From Ardenticatenaceae bacterium (GTDB taxonomy: Bacteria > Chloroflexota > Anaerolineae > Promineifilales > Promineifilaceae): a stretch of 64,000 nt of DNA. Within the stretch, counting starts at the first letter, position 1. Each line of letters begins with the position of its first letter. The stretch lies in assembly GCA_030065875.1 (NCBI GenBank), contig JASJCR010000005.1:1-64000 (forward strand), read 5' to 3'. Under the pieces are notes generated by a model. It was not told the DNA's origin. It worked only from the letters and a program-made list of their open reading frames with translations, and did no database searches. This document shows, piece after piece, positions 31,860 through 39,203 of the stretch. The position numbers were made by a program, and so were the translations under genes.

Positions 31860-32489
31860 TTAATCAAAGCGAGTTGGGCCGCGCCCGTTTTGGATCATGG
31901 CCACCGCGTCCTGGATTTGGTGGGGGAGAACTCGGGCCAGCGAGAGTTCCGGAAGCGCATCTGGGGGGAAAAAGGCGACTTCGCTGGCTTCTGCGTTGGG
32001 GGTCGGCCGGCCGCCGGTAATTTCACAGTGAAAGAAAAGTTTGTATATATGGTAGGGAGCAGGCGGCAAATGCCCCTGTTTTTCACGATCGTAGACGGCC
32101 AAAACGCGGCGGACATCCACTTCAAAGCCGCTTTCCTCCCACATTTCCCGTCGAACCGCTTCGGCCGGAGAATCGTTGACATCGGCCCAACCTCCCGGTA
32201 AGGTCCAGCGACCCTGATCGGCAATTTCGCGCACCAGCAAAACCTGACCCTCACGCAGGGCCACGCCGCGGACATCAACTTTGGGAGTGGCATAACCGTA
32301 TTCGAGATCAAACAGATTGCGAATCCAGGCCGGCTCGGTATCGCTGTACGCCCCCATCATCTCGGCCGCAATATTGGCGATCTGCTCGTATCGCTCTCGA
32401 TCGTATTGGTTTTCATTGAAGTGCAGGCCGGTTTGGCTGATCGCCTGCAGGGCTTTGGCCCAGTTAAGCCATTGGGAGGAAGATGACAT
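31860..32489 (-). CDS. Nudix hydrolase with N-terminal Nudix_hydro_N domain
   Basis: 209 aa. Residues ~1-60 (WAKALQAISQTGLHFNENQYDRERYEQIANIAAEMM) match the helical N-terminal domain found in a nucleoside-diphosphate-linked hydrolase subfamily. The Nudix box follows at ~105-128: GGWADVNDSPAEAVRREMWEESGF. The first Glu of the consensus is Asp here, as is usual in this subfamily, and REMWEESGF is intact. KVDVRGVALREGQVLLVREIADQGRWTLPGG precedes it. Likely substrates are nucleotide sugars or ADP-ribose. Metal-dependent and cytoplasmic. Confidence 0.88.
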   Translation of the reverse strand: MSSSSQWLNWAKALQAISQTGLHFNENQYDRERYEQIANIAAEMMGAYSDTEPAWIRNLFDLEYGYATPKVDVRGVALREGQVLLVREIADQGRWTLPGGWADVNDSPAEAVRREMWEESGFEVDVRRVLAVYDREKQGHLPPAPYHIYKLFFHCEITGGRPTPNAEASEVAFFPPDALPELSLARVLPHQIQDAVAMIQNGRGPTRFD

Positions 32490-32548
32490 AGTTGAAAGTC
32501 CTGAGTTAAAAGTCCTAAGGAAAAAGACGAGAGACGGGAGAAGGGTTG

Positions 32549-33490
32549 CTATCTCGGGTCTCCTGTCTCCCGTCCCTTGTCTTTCGTCTGTGGTCTGTAG
32601 TCTGAGGTCTGTAGTCTTTTCAACATTTTTTGATTGATGAGTGTATCCGTGCTGGCCCGTTGGGCACAGGTGTAGCGGGCCACGATTTGCCCACGATTCA
32701 CCGACTCGATCAGCGGCCGTTTTTCGAGAACATAGCTGGTTAAAAAACCCACCGCCAACCCGTCACCCGCCCCATTGGTATCAACAACCGGTAAATCAAG
32801 GGGAATCGGCGGTAAAAATTGAATGTCGTCCACGGTGCCAACGGCCGCTCCCTTAGCCCCCAGACCGCTCACCACAATCCGGCCGGGCTTATTAGCGAGC
32901 AAAAGGCACATCAGTGGTGCGGGATCCTCATGGTTGGTGGCGGAAAAGAATAGGATATCGGCCAGATCAACAAATTCACGCCGGTAGGGATCTTCCGGAT
33001 CTACCACATCCTGAATATCGCAGGCGATGGTTACCCCGGCCGTTCTGGCCAGCGGCAGCAGGTGTCGCGCCCAGTTAGGGATATTGAAGTGGGCCAGTTT
33101 GGCCCCGGCAAAAAGTTTTTTGGCGATCTCAAGGGGGGGAGAAAGTTCCATATGCCCTTTGCCATCGTAAAAATTTTTGCGCCGGCCGTCTTTGTACATG
33201 ATGTTGACGCTGCGGGCGGTGCCGGAAGGGTCGACGAGCAACCCGGTGCAGTCGATCTGATCGCGGGCGAACGCCTCTCGCACCATCCGGCCGGCCGCAT
33301 CGTCACCAACGTGACCGATAAAGGCGGTTTTACGCCCCAGCTGCGCATATCCCCGTGCCGCATACCCTCCGGCCTGTCCGACATAATCGATATTTTCGGT
33401 GAAGTTGGCTTCGACCGAGAAATCGACCTCCTCTCCATGCAAATACACGTTGGTGTCGATTCCCACATTTCCAACAACGACTACACCCAT
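32549..33490 (-). CDS. PfkB family carbohydrate/nucleoside kinase
   Basis: 313 aa from the ATG at 33490, preceded by GGAATGGAG; the longer frame from 33577 crosses an operator. Ribokinase-like features: MGVVVVGNVGIDTNVYL, GQAGGYAARGYAQLGRKTAFIGHVGDDAAG, and the C-terminal DTNGAGDGLAVGFLTSYVL with the catalytic Asp in GAGD. The conserved G-G of the N-terminal substrate loop is present (QAGGYA). Substrate unknown. The last ~22 residues (RLQTSDYRPQTKDKGRETG...) are encoded by a degenerate TCTGTAGTC-type heptamer repeat, so the natural C-terminus has been extended or replaced by repeat DNA. Confidence 0.85.
   Translation of the reverse strand: MGVVVVGNVGIDTNVYLHGEEVDFSVEANFTENIDYVGQAGGYAARGYAQLGRKTAFIGHVGDDAAGRMVREAFARDQIDCTGLLVDPSGTARSVNIMYKDGRRKNFYDGKGHMELSPPLEIAKKLFAGAKLAHFNIPNWARHLLPLARTAGVTIACDIQDVVDPEDPYRREFVDLADILFFSATNHEDPAPLMCLLLANKPGRIVVSGLGAKGAAVGTVDDIQFLPPIPLDLPVVDTNGAGDGLAVGFLTSYVLEKRPLIESVNRGQIVARYTCAQRASTDTLINQKMLKRLQTSDYRPQTKDKGRETGDPR
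32575..32622. repeat. Heptamer repeat (TCTGTAG/TCTGAGG) in a gene 3' end
   Basis: Units CTGTGGT, CTGTAGT, CTGAGGT, CTGTAGT form a 7-bp array that encodes the C-terminal tail of the minus-strand PfkB kinase. It is the same unit family as 16314-16382 and 41735-41820. Confidence 0.75.
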
Positions 33491-33528
33491 GACTCCATTC
33501 CTATTAACTTGACAATAACGAAACCGCT

Positions 33529-33692
33529 CAGTATACTTTCGTATATGATACTTGAAAGTATCATACCCTGATTGCATATGCTTTTGCTGCTTATGTCAAT
33601 CGCGAGCCACCAACTTCACAATTTATGTCAACTAAACCCCTTGACACGCCACCCAATTTAACATAAAATTACATTATTATACTTTCAAGTAT
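33529..33692. promoter_or_regulatory. ATACTT-N2-AAGTAT operator boxes in a divergent promoter
   Basis: ATGATACTTGAAAGTATCAT (33545-33564) and ATACTTTCAAGTAT (33679-33692) share one inverted core; a degenerate third copy (ATACTTTCGTATA) is at about 33532. They flank the divergent intergenic region between the PfkB kinase and the AAA ATPase, one next to each start. The regulator is unknown. Confidence 0.6.
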
Positions 33693-33711
33693 TATACCGA
33701 GCGTGTATATT

Positions 33712-35262
33712 ATGGGTAAAACAATCTTTAAAGGCCGGTCGGCCGAACTTCAACTGCTCGATGAGCTCTGGGATCTGCCCCGCAGCACCCTTTTGATCCT
33801 TTACGGCCGTCGCCGCGTTGGCAAAACCCGTTTGCTGACCCACTGGCTGGAAAAGGTTCCGGAGAATTCCCTCTACTGGGTGGCCGAACCCACCTCAGCC
33901 TATGATCAGCTGCGCTCGTTTTCGCAGGCGCTCTACAATTATGCCCATCCCGACACGCCCGCACCACCCGAATTCACCTATGCCACCTGGGAACAGGCGT
34001 TTCAGCAGCTGGCCCGCATGTCCGAAGAGCAAAAAATTGCGATTTTTATCGATGAGGTAACCTATCTCATCGACGTGAACCCCAAATTTGTCGGGACCCT
34101 GCAAAAAGTGTGGGATCATTATCTCTCGGAAGCCAATTTGCTGATGGCCCTTTCCGGATCCCAGATGGGCATGATGCAAAAGCAGGTGCTCTCTTATGAT
34201 GCGCCGCTGTACGGCCGGGCCACCGCCCAGGTCAAGCTGCCCCCGCTGCCGTTTGACGTCACCACCCAATTTTTCCCGGATTATTCCGCCAAGGAGCGCG
34301 TGGCCCTTTACGGCATTTTTGGCGGCATTCCCGCCTATTGGGAAAGGCTGGATCCCCAGGCAACTATTTTTGAAAACATTTACGCCCAGCTGTTGACCTC
34401 CAACTCGCTGATGCAGGAAGAGCCGCGACTGCTGCTGCAGGATTTCCTCACCGATCCATACAATTATGTCAGCATCATGCGGGCGATCGCCCACGGTGCC
34501 AATACACAGAGCAAGATCGGCCGTCGCACCGGACTTTCACAGGGTCACGTTTCCAAGTATCTGGGGGTGCTGCGCGAAACCGGGTTTGTTGAGCGGCAGG
34601 TTCCGGTCACCGAATCGGCTGAAACCTCGCGCCGCGGCCGCTACTTTGTGACCGATCCCTATCTGCGCTTTTACTATCGCTTTTTGTCAACCAACCAGGC
34701 CCAGCTGGCGATGGGTGGTCAACAAAAAACGTTGCAAACCATTCAAGAACAGCTCGATGATTTTGTCGAGCAAAATACGTGGCGCGATTTGTGCCGGGAA
34801 TGGCTGAGTAAAGCCAGTCAAACCGGCATGCTGCCGTTTGATCTGGAAAAAGTGGGCGGGGCCTGGACCCGGTCACAGGAAGCCGGTCTGGCCGCCATCG
34901 ATCGGCCCGGCGGGCGCCTGATTTTAGGGGATTGTTTCTGGGGCAGCGAACTGGCATCCGGTCAATCCCTGCAGTCACTGATTCGCCGTACCCCTTCACT
35001 GCTGCCCAAAACGGGCGAGTGGGAAGTGTATTACATTACTTTTTCAAGTGCCGGATGGACCGATGAAGCGCAGGCGCTAGCCAGACAATTTGCCATGCGG
35101 GGAGAGCAAGGCAAACGTTGGAGAGCGGCCGGGGTGGAACTGGTCGAATTAAGCCGCATCAACGAGGATTTAGCCGCGTGGGGAGCGGGGCAGCAATCGC
35201 TCGTTGGTAGTCAGCTGATGGCGCCGGTGATTCAGCCGCGCCTGTTTAACGGGGTATTCTAA
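33712..35262 (+). CDS. AAA ATPase with C-terminal DUF234-like domain
   Basis: 516 aa from the ATG at 33712 (a GTG at 33703 is an alternative). N-terminal archaeal-type ATPase: FKGRSAELQLLDELW, Walker A LYGRRRVGKTRLLTHWL, Walker B KIAIFIDEVTYLID, sensor LLMALSGSQMGMM and the family-typical GIFGGIPAYWERLD. A winged-helix segment follows (NTQSKIGRRTGLSQGHVSKYLGVLRETGFVERQVPVTE), then the DUF234 nuclease-like region (GRYFVTDPYLRFYYRFL; AAIDRPGGRLILGDCFW). Families of this architecture are often mobile and of unknown role. The C-terminal domain is PD-(D/E)XK-like but I cannot point to all catalytic residues. Confidence 0.85.
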   Translation: MGKTIFKGRSAELQLLDELWDLPRSTLLILYGRRRVGKTRLLTHWLEKVPENSLYWVAEPTSAYDQLRSFSQALYNYAHPDTPAPPEFTYATWEQAFQQLARMSEEQKIAIFIDEVTYLIDVNPKFVGTLQKVWDHYLSEANLLMALSGSQMGMMQKQVLSYDAPLYGRATAQVKLPPLPFDVTTQFFPDYSAKERVALYGIFGGIPAYWERLDPQATIFENIYAQLLTSNSLMQEEPRLLLQDFLTDPYNYVSIMRAIAHGANTQSKIGRRTGLSQGHVSKYLGVLRETGFVERQVPVTESAETSRRGRYFVTDPYLRFYYRFLSTNQAQLAMGGQQKTLQTIQEQLDDFVEQNTWRDLCREWLSKASQTGMLPFDLEKVGGAWTRSQEAGLAAIDRPGGRLILGDCFWGSELASGQSLQSLIRRTPSLLPKTGEWEVYYITFSSAGWTDEAQALARQFAMRGEQGKRWRAAGVELVELSRINEDLAAWGAGQQSLVGSQLMAPVIQPRLFNGVF

Positions 35263-35304
35263 TGATGATTAAATGGTTTGGAGATTTACCGATGCCATAG
35301 ACGC

Positions 35305-35337
35305 AAAAAAAAACAAGCCACGGGGGAGACGTGGCTT
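35305..35337 (-). terminator. Rho-independent terminator of the small RNA
   Basis: On the minus strand, AAGCCACG pairs with CGTGGCTT (8 bp, 7-nt loop), followed by G and nine T residues (35313-35305). Confidence 0.85.
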
Positions 35338-35390
35338 GGCGGAATGTGACGGGACGCCTTAGTCAGGCGCTATTCGTCACTGCTGTGTTT
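35305..35390 (-). ncRNA. Candidate small RNA antisense to the initiator upstream region
   Basis: About 85 nt on the minus strand, bounded by a consensus promoter (35396-35424) and a textbook terminator (35305-35337). The body folds as a two-part stem: GTGACG 35346-35351 with CGTCAC 35375-35380, enclosing CGCCT/AGGCG around a 5-nt loop. It has no start codon with ribosome binding site. It lies 240 bp upstream of the replication-initiator-like gene, in the opposite direction, as plasmid copy-control RNAs often do; that role is inference. Confidence 0.65.
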
Positions 35391-35395
35391 CGTAG

Positions 35396-35424
35396 ATTAT
35401 ACCAAAATGTGCGTGAGTAAACAA
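35396..35424 (-). promoter_or_regulatory. Sigma-70 promoter of the small RNA
   Basis: On the minus strand TTGTTT (35424-35419), a 17-bp spacer and a perfect TATAAT (35401-35396) point towards the structured RNA. Confidence 0.75.
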
Positions 35425-35628
35425 GGGGATATTTGTTTATTCATCAATTTGGTCAGAGATCATTCCGCTTAGCCTCACATTATTTGTCTCCTTCAGCGGC
35501 CGCGGCCGCGTGGCAATTTGGACTCGAACGGCCGATCAGTTGGCAGCTAAATCTTACCCTTTAGCGGGTCAGAAAAACTGCTGGTGATCTAGACGTTTTC
35601 CAACTCTCAAAACGACGAAGGAGATGTC
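35425..35628. other. Leader region of the initiator gene
   Basis: No gene. It contains a GC-rich alternating block (GCGGCCGCGGCCGCG near 35497-35511) and a small hairpin GCTAAA (35547-35552) with TTTAGC (35560-35565). AAGGAG at 35618-35623 serves the downstream GTG start. No clear plus-strand promoter was found. Confidence 0.5.
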
Positions 35629-38097
35629 GTGCTCAATTCGCAGGTAGCCGAGCTCAAGCTTCTTGGCTACTATAGTCAAATCTACAACAGCATCATTCAA
35701 TCTGGCCAGGTTTGGCGGGTTAGCAAATACTTCTTGCGCCGCTGGGGACCCTATCTGGGGCCGACCCGTTTCTGGACGATCGTCACCGCGCGTCAGCTGT
35801 GCTACCGCAACCAGCATGAAGATTGGTTTGAAGGGTATGATGCGGCCGTTGCCCAGGAGATTCAGATCAGCCGCGCCCATTACCGTCGTCTAAAGGCCGA
35901 AATGGACGATCAAAACGGCCTGCTCTCTAGCTTCATCTCACGACAAGCAACCACTTATCACGTGGTGAACGGCAAAACACGGCCGAAACCCACTCTCTAT
36001 CACGTCCGGCTTGATGATCCGCTCACGCCGGCCGACGCCGCCTATCTGGCCGGCTGGCTTCGCCAACGGCAGGTAAAGCGCCGCACAGATGATGTGGTCC
36101 GCCTGCTGCACAGCGCCCGGGAAATTTCCCGCCAGGAATTACTTGACCCTCACCCTGCCCCCATCGCGTGGGGCGGTACCGTCGGCTTGGAACCGGTTAC
36201 CGTCCTGCAGGTGGTGCGGCAGGTGTTTGGGGGCCATATCGCCGATCAACCGGAAATTATCAAAGCGTCTGAGGCGCTGCACGCCTATCTGACCGATAAT
36301 GACTTTGTCGGCAAACAGTATTTCCGTCACCGCTGGCTAAAGCACCTCAAGGCGGGACCGGCATTCTTGTTAATTTATCTCCGCAGCCTCTGTTACTACA
36401 ACGAACAAAGTGGGGAGCTGCGCAATGAAATCATTGTCGATCGCCAGCAGCTGGCCCAAACGCTGGCCGTCAAGCCCAACACCATTTCCGACTGGCTGAA
36501 AACATTGGCTACCATTGCCCCACAGCAAACGCTGCCCCCGTTTTTAACCCTGCAGAAAAAAGGGCGCACGGCCGAAAATACGTATGTTTTTACCTACCAG
36601 GTCGGAATGCTCGATCCACTGACCCCGGACGATCTACCGCAATATGAAGCGGCCGTTTCAGCCCACGATCCCTCATCTCCACAGCCGATCACCATCACAA
36701 ATAGGGGTCGATCCGAAAATGAGCGTCACAAGAAAGAGGAAAACACCCCATCTCAATCCGAAAATGAGATTCACAAAGAGCCTCAATTTGCCCACTCTCA
36801 ATCTGATTTTGAGCGTCACGACCCGGCCAATAGCGAGCCTCGATCCGAAAATGAGCGTCTCGCCACCCCGTCTGAATCCGAATTTGAGCATCACAACAGC
36901 GTTAAAGCCCTTGGTCGATCCGAAAATGAACGTCACGATCAAGGGCAGAATCCGAATTTGAGCGCGGCTGAACACAAAAATGATAGGGGGTCAGTGCCAG
37001 AATGCGCGTCTTTTAAATACTTCCCAACTCTTTTATCACTGCAGCAGGATGAAATAAACACCTGGCTGGCGGCGGCCGGCTGGCCATTTTCGCTGGACCT
37101 GCTGAGACAATCGTTGGTTCATGCGATTTCTCAGAATGATTTGGACACGTTCCTGGATTTTCTGGGGATCGATCCTGGTGGCCCAGCCAGACAGCGAATC
37201 AGGGCGAGCGGATTGTCAGCGGTAGAGGGCACGGCGTGGTGGCTCTACGCGCTGACCCAGCCTGGTTTACAGCGGCCGATGCATTTTGTCATTGCCCGGA
37301 TGTCGGCGGGGGTGCCGCCCCCGCGGCCGTTTGTTGATTTGGCCAACCTGTCGGTTGAAGGGTGGCTTACCTTCGCCTTAAACGAGCAGCTTCCAGAAGC
37401 ATTGCGGCTTGAGTGGGGGAGTGATCCGGTTTACGGGCATTGGTCAGAGATTTACGGCTTAGAGAGAGAGCTGCCGCTCCTGGTGATGGGTTGGGTGGAG
37501 GTGCTAGACGAGCCGCTGTACAGACACATGATTCGTGTAGTGGATAGTCAGGATAGCGTGACCGCGGATGATGCCCATCCGGCTGAGGGATGGTGGCCGG
37601 CCGCTTGTGAAATTCTTCAACAGCAGATGCCCGCATCGATATACGAAATTTTTGTCAAGCCTATACAATGTGCATGGGGTAGGGGAGCGGTGTCTTTGTC
37701 GGTGCCGGATCAAACCGCTCAAACGTACCTCGAGCAGGCGCTGCGGCCGCAGATCGAGGAGGTTCTGGCGCAAATAGCCGGCCGGTCGCTTGAGCTTGAG
37801 TTTCACGTTCAAGGTGTGAGCGAGGACCAACCAACCGGTGTCGACGAAACCGCCCGCTATCGGTCGATTTGGCAGGAGGTTAAAGAGGCGCTTTCTTTGC
37901 AAATGGCCCGGTCAACCTATGATCAGTGGCTGCACAAAAGTGAATGTATTGAAGGGAAGCCCGGTGAGCTGATTGTGGCAGTAGAGACCGCTTATGCTCA
38001 AGAATGGTTGGAAAATCGGCTGCGCCCGTTAATCGAAAAAAACCTGCGGCTCGCTGCGGCCGGTGAGGATTTCGAGGTCATTTTTGTTGTATCTTAA
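35629..38097 (+). CDS. Replication-initiator-like protein with two C-terminal DnaA domain-I modules
   Basis: 822 aa from a GTG with AAGGAG five bases upstream. The N-terminal ~330 residues hold helical DNA-binding regions, one being LRNEIIVDRQQLAQTLAVKPNTISDWLKTLATI, a winged-helix pattern as in plasmid initiators. Residues ~360-445 are a hydrophilic linker with seven SENERH-like repeats, encoded by iteron-like DNA (36708-36968). The C-terminus has two tandem DnaA_N-type domains: ~WWPAACEILQQQMPASIYEIFVKPIQCAWG...LSVPDQTAQTYLEQALRPQIEEVL and IWQEVKEALSLQMARSTYDQWLHKSECIEG...VAVETAYAQEWLENRLRPLIEKNL. DnaA domain I recruits helicase DnaB and partners. There is no AAA+ or DnaA domain IV. Its role as initiator is inferred. 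Confidence 0.75.
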   Translation: MLNSQVAELKLLGYYSQIYNSIIQSGQVWRVSKYFLRRWGPYLGPTRFWTIVTARQLCYRNQHEDWFEGYDAAVAQEIQISRAHYRRLKAEMDDQNGLLSSFISRQATTYHVVNGKTRPKPTLYHVRLDDPLTPADAAYLAGWLRQRQVKRRTDDVVRLLHSAREISRQELLDPHPAPIAWGGTVGLEPVTVLQVVRQVFGGHIADQPEIIKASEALHAYLTDNDFVGKQYFRHRWLKHLKAGPAFLLIYLRSLCYYNEQSGELRNEIIVDRQQLAQTLAVKPNTISDWLKTLATIAPQQTLPPFLTLQKKGRTAENTYVFTYQVGMLDPLTPDDLPQYEAAVSAHDPSSPQPITITNRGRSENERHKKEENTPSQSENEIHKEPQFAHSQSDFERHDPANSEPRSENERLATPSESEFEHHNSVKALGRSENERHDQGQNPNLSAAEHKNDRGSVPECASFKYFPTLLSLQQDEINTWLAAAGWPFSLDLLRQSLVHAISQNDLDTFLDFLGIDPGGPARQRIRASGLSAVEGTAWWLYALTQPGLQRPMHFVIARMSAGVPPPRPFVDLANLSVEGWLTFALNEQLPEALRLEWGSDPVYGHWSEIYGLERELPLLVMGWVEVLDEPLYRHMIRVVDSQDSVTADDAHPAEGWWPAACEILQQQMPASIYEIFVKPIQCAWGRGAVSLSVPDQTAQTYLEQALRPQIEEVLAQIAGRSLELEFHVQGVSEDQPTGVDETARYRSIWQEVKEALSLQMARSTYDQWLHKSECIEGKPGELIVAVETAYAQEWLENRLRPLIEKNLRLAAAGEDFEVIFVVS
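36708..36968 (+). repeat. Seven iteron-like repeats inside the initiator gene
   Basis: Core GATCCGAAAATGAGCGTCAC, in copies starting at 36708, 36753, 36798, 36840, 36873, 36915 and 36947. Spacings are 45, 45, 42, 33, 42 and ~33 bp, always in frame. The peptide repeat is SENERH/SEFEHH. Conservation at codon third positions, as well as in the peptide, hints that the DNA itself is a binding site. Phage lambda O is the known precedent for an origin inside an initiator gene. Confidence 0.8.
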
Positions 38098-38419
38098 ACA
38101 GTTTGTATCCAAATTGATACGAAAAATGTGTTTTTGAGCGCGGCAAACTCCTTTGGAATGCGCAAAATAATAGTACAAAAGTCCTGAAAAATTGTGGGGT
38201 TCATCAAAACAACTTTGCCACATCTCAAATTTGATGACTGCCTTTTTAAGGTAAAACCCCAACAAATGCGCAGCCAACGCCGTTGCTCCAGCCGTATCGA
38301 AGCAAATCGCCCGATTTGTCGGCTGCCCAGGCAGATGATCCGTCAAACTTGTGTACATTAAAGCTGAAAAGACGATTCTAGACAGGATCGTGTTTCGCAC
38401 AACTTTGGAGGTCGGAGAG
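38098..38419. other. Intergenic region after the initiator gene
   Basis: GTATC/GATAC dyad at about 38105-38120. TTTGAGCGCGGC at 38135-38146 is identical to part of the last iteron. Nothing else was seen; a 123-codon minus-strand frame across it overlaps the initiator gene and lacks family features. Confidence 0.4.
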
Positions 38420-38755
38420 ATGGAAGGATTTGTTGTTGTTTCTTTAGCAATCGTCGGAATCGGATTTTATTTTTTTTACTTTGACAACATCGGGTCAAAA
38501 AGCGAGAAGGTGTTTATTCCTTCAAAGGAAGAGCTGCTTGGAGAAAAAGAGCGCACCCTAAATGAACTGGTGCTGCTGGAAAAGGCATTTCGTCGCGGGA
38601 TGATAGGCAAGGGGCTGTATTTGACGCAGCGGATGCTGTTAAAAAGGCAGGCTGCGGCCACGGCCAGGCGAATGAGCCGCTATGTATTGATGTCGCGGGA
38701 AAGCCTGACCATGATGATCGACACCGATGAAGGGGTCCATCAGGCTGCGGGCTAG
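38420..38755 (+). CDS. Single-pass membrane protein of unknown function
   Basis: 111 aa from the ATG at 38420 (GGAGGTCGGAGAG upstream decides this over 38351). One N-terminal membrane helix (VVVSLAIVGIGFYFFYF) is followed by a basic, helical cytoplasmic region (SKEELLGEKERTLNELVLLEKAFRRGMIGKGLYLTQRMLLKRQAAATARRM). It looks like a small peripheral scaffold, with no named family. It ends four bases from the convergent FTR gene. Confidence 0.55.
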   Translation: MEGFVVVSLAIVGIGFYFFYFDNIGSKSEKVFIPSKEELLGEKERTLNELVLLEKAFRRGMIGKGLYLTQRMLLKRQAAATARRMSRYVLMSRESLTMMIDTDEGVHQAAG

Positions 38756-38759
38756 ATCA

Positions 38760-39188
38760 TTAGGAGGGGCGGTTGCGCCGCTCTTCTTCCCGCTCGGCCG
38801 CCTTGTGGCGCAGCGGCCGGCCCTTGTCCGGTGAAGGATCCCGGACCAGGCCGTAAATTTCGCGCCCTTCATGATCATCCGGCAGATATTCCGTGATCGG
38901 CAGGCCGTCCTCCGTGACAAAGAGCAGGCAGTGACAATATTTGTAAATCTGCATGTCGTCACAGGCACAAATCCAGGTGCGATGCTGAACTTCTTCCTCT
39001 TTGTCGGGATAATAACGGCACGGACAGAGCGGTTTGCCCAACGTTTGGTGGTTGTGAGCCAGACCAAGGATAACCCCTTCCGATACGTCATCAACTGGAT
39101 GAAGCGCCGTGCCGGATTTCTCGATGTATTTCGCTACAAATTTGCGCATCAGCGCCAAACTTTTCTGGCTAATATCTTTTTCTTCCAT
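38760..39188 (-). CDS. ftrC: Ferredoxin:thioredoxin reductase catalytic chain
   Basis: 142 aa from the ATG at 39188 (a TTG at 39200 is possible). The complete FTR catalytic signature is present: CPCRYYPD, about 16 residues on CAC, then CHC (WICACDDMQIYKYCHCLLF), giving the four Fe-S ligands and the redox disulfide. VSEGVILGLAHNHQTLGKPL precedes it. It reduces thioredoxin with electrons from ferredoxin via a 4Fe-4S cluster. No variable-chain gene is nearby; stand-alone FTR catalytic chains occur in non-phototrophic bacteria and archaea. The C-terminus has a charged extension (KGRPLRHKAAEREEERRN). It follows the peptidase gene by 15 bp on the same strand. Confidence 0.9.
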   Translation of the reverse strand: MEEKDISQKSLALMRKFVAKYIEKSGTALHPVDDVSEGVILGLAHNHQTLGKPLCPCRYYPDKEEEVQHRTWICACDDMQIYKYCHCLLFVTEDGLPITEYLPDDHEGREIYGLVRDPSPDKGRPLRHKAAEREEERRNRPS

Positions 39189-39203
39189 ATTCTTGTCCAA
39201 TCC

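Noticed and set aside
35490-35600. tRNA-like GTTCGAGTCC on the minus strand near 35520
   Set aside because: Flanking bases do not form a T-arm, and no acceptor, D or anticodon stems can be drawn at the right spacing.
36708-36968. CRISPR-like repeat-spacer pattern inside the initiator gene
   Set aside because: Repeats of ~20 bp at 33-45 bp intervals are in frame and translated; spacers are short and coding, with no cas genes nearby.
38029-38400. 123-codon minus-strand frame
   Set aside because: Overlaps the 3' end of the initiator gene antisense and shows no family pattern.
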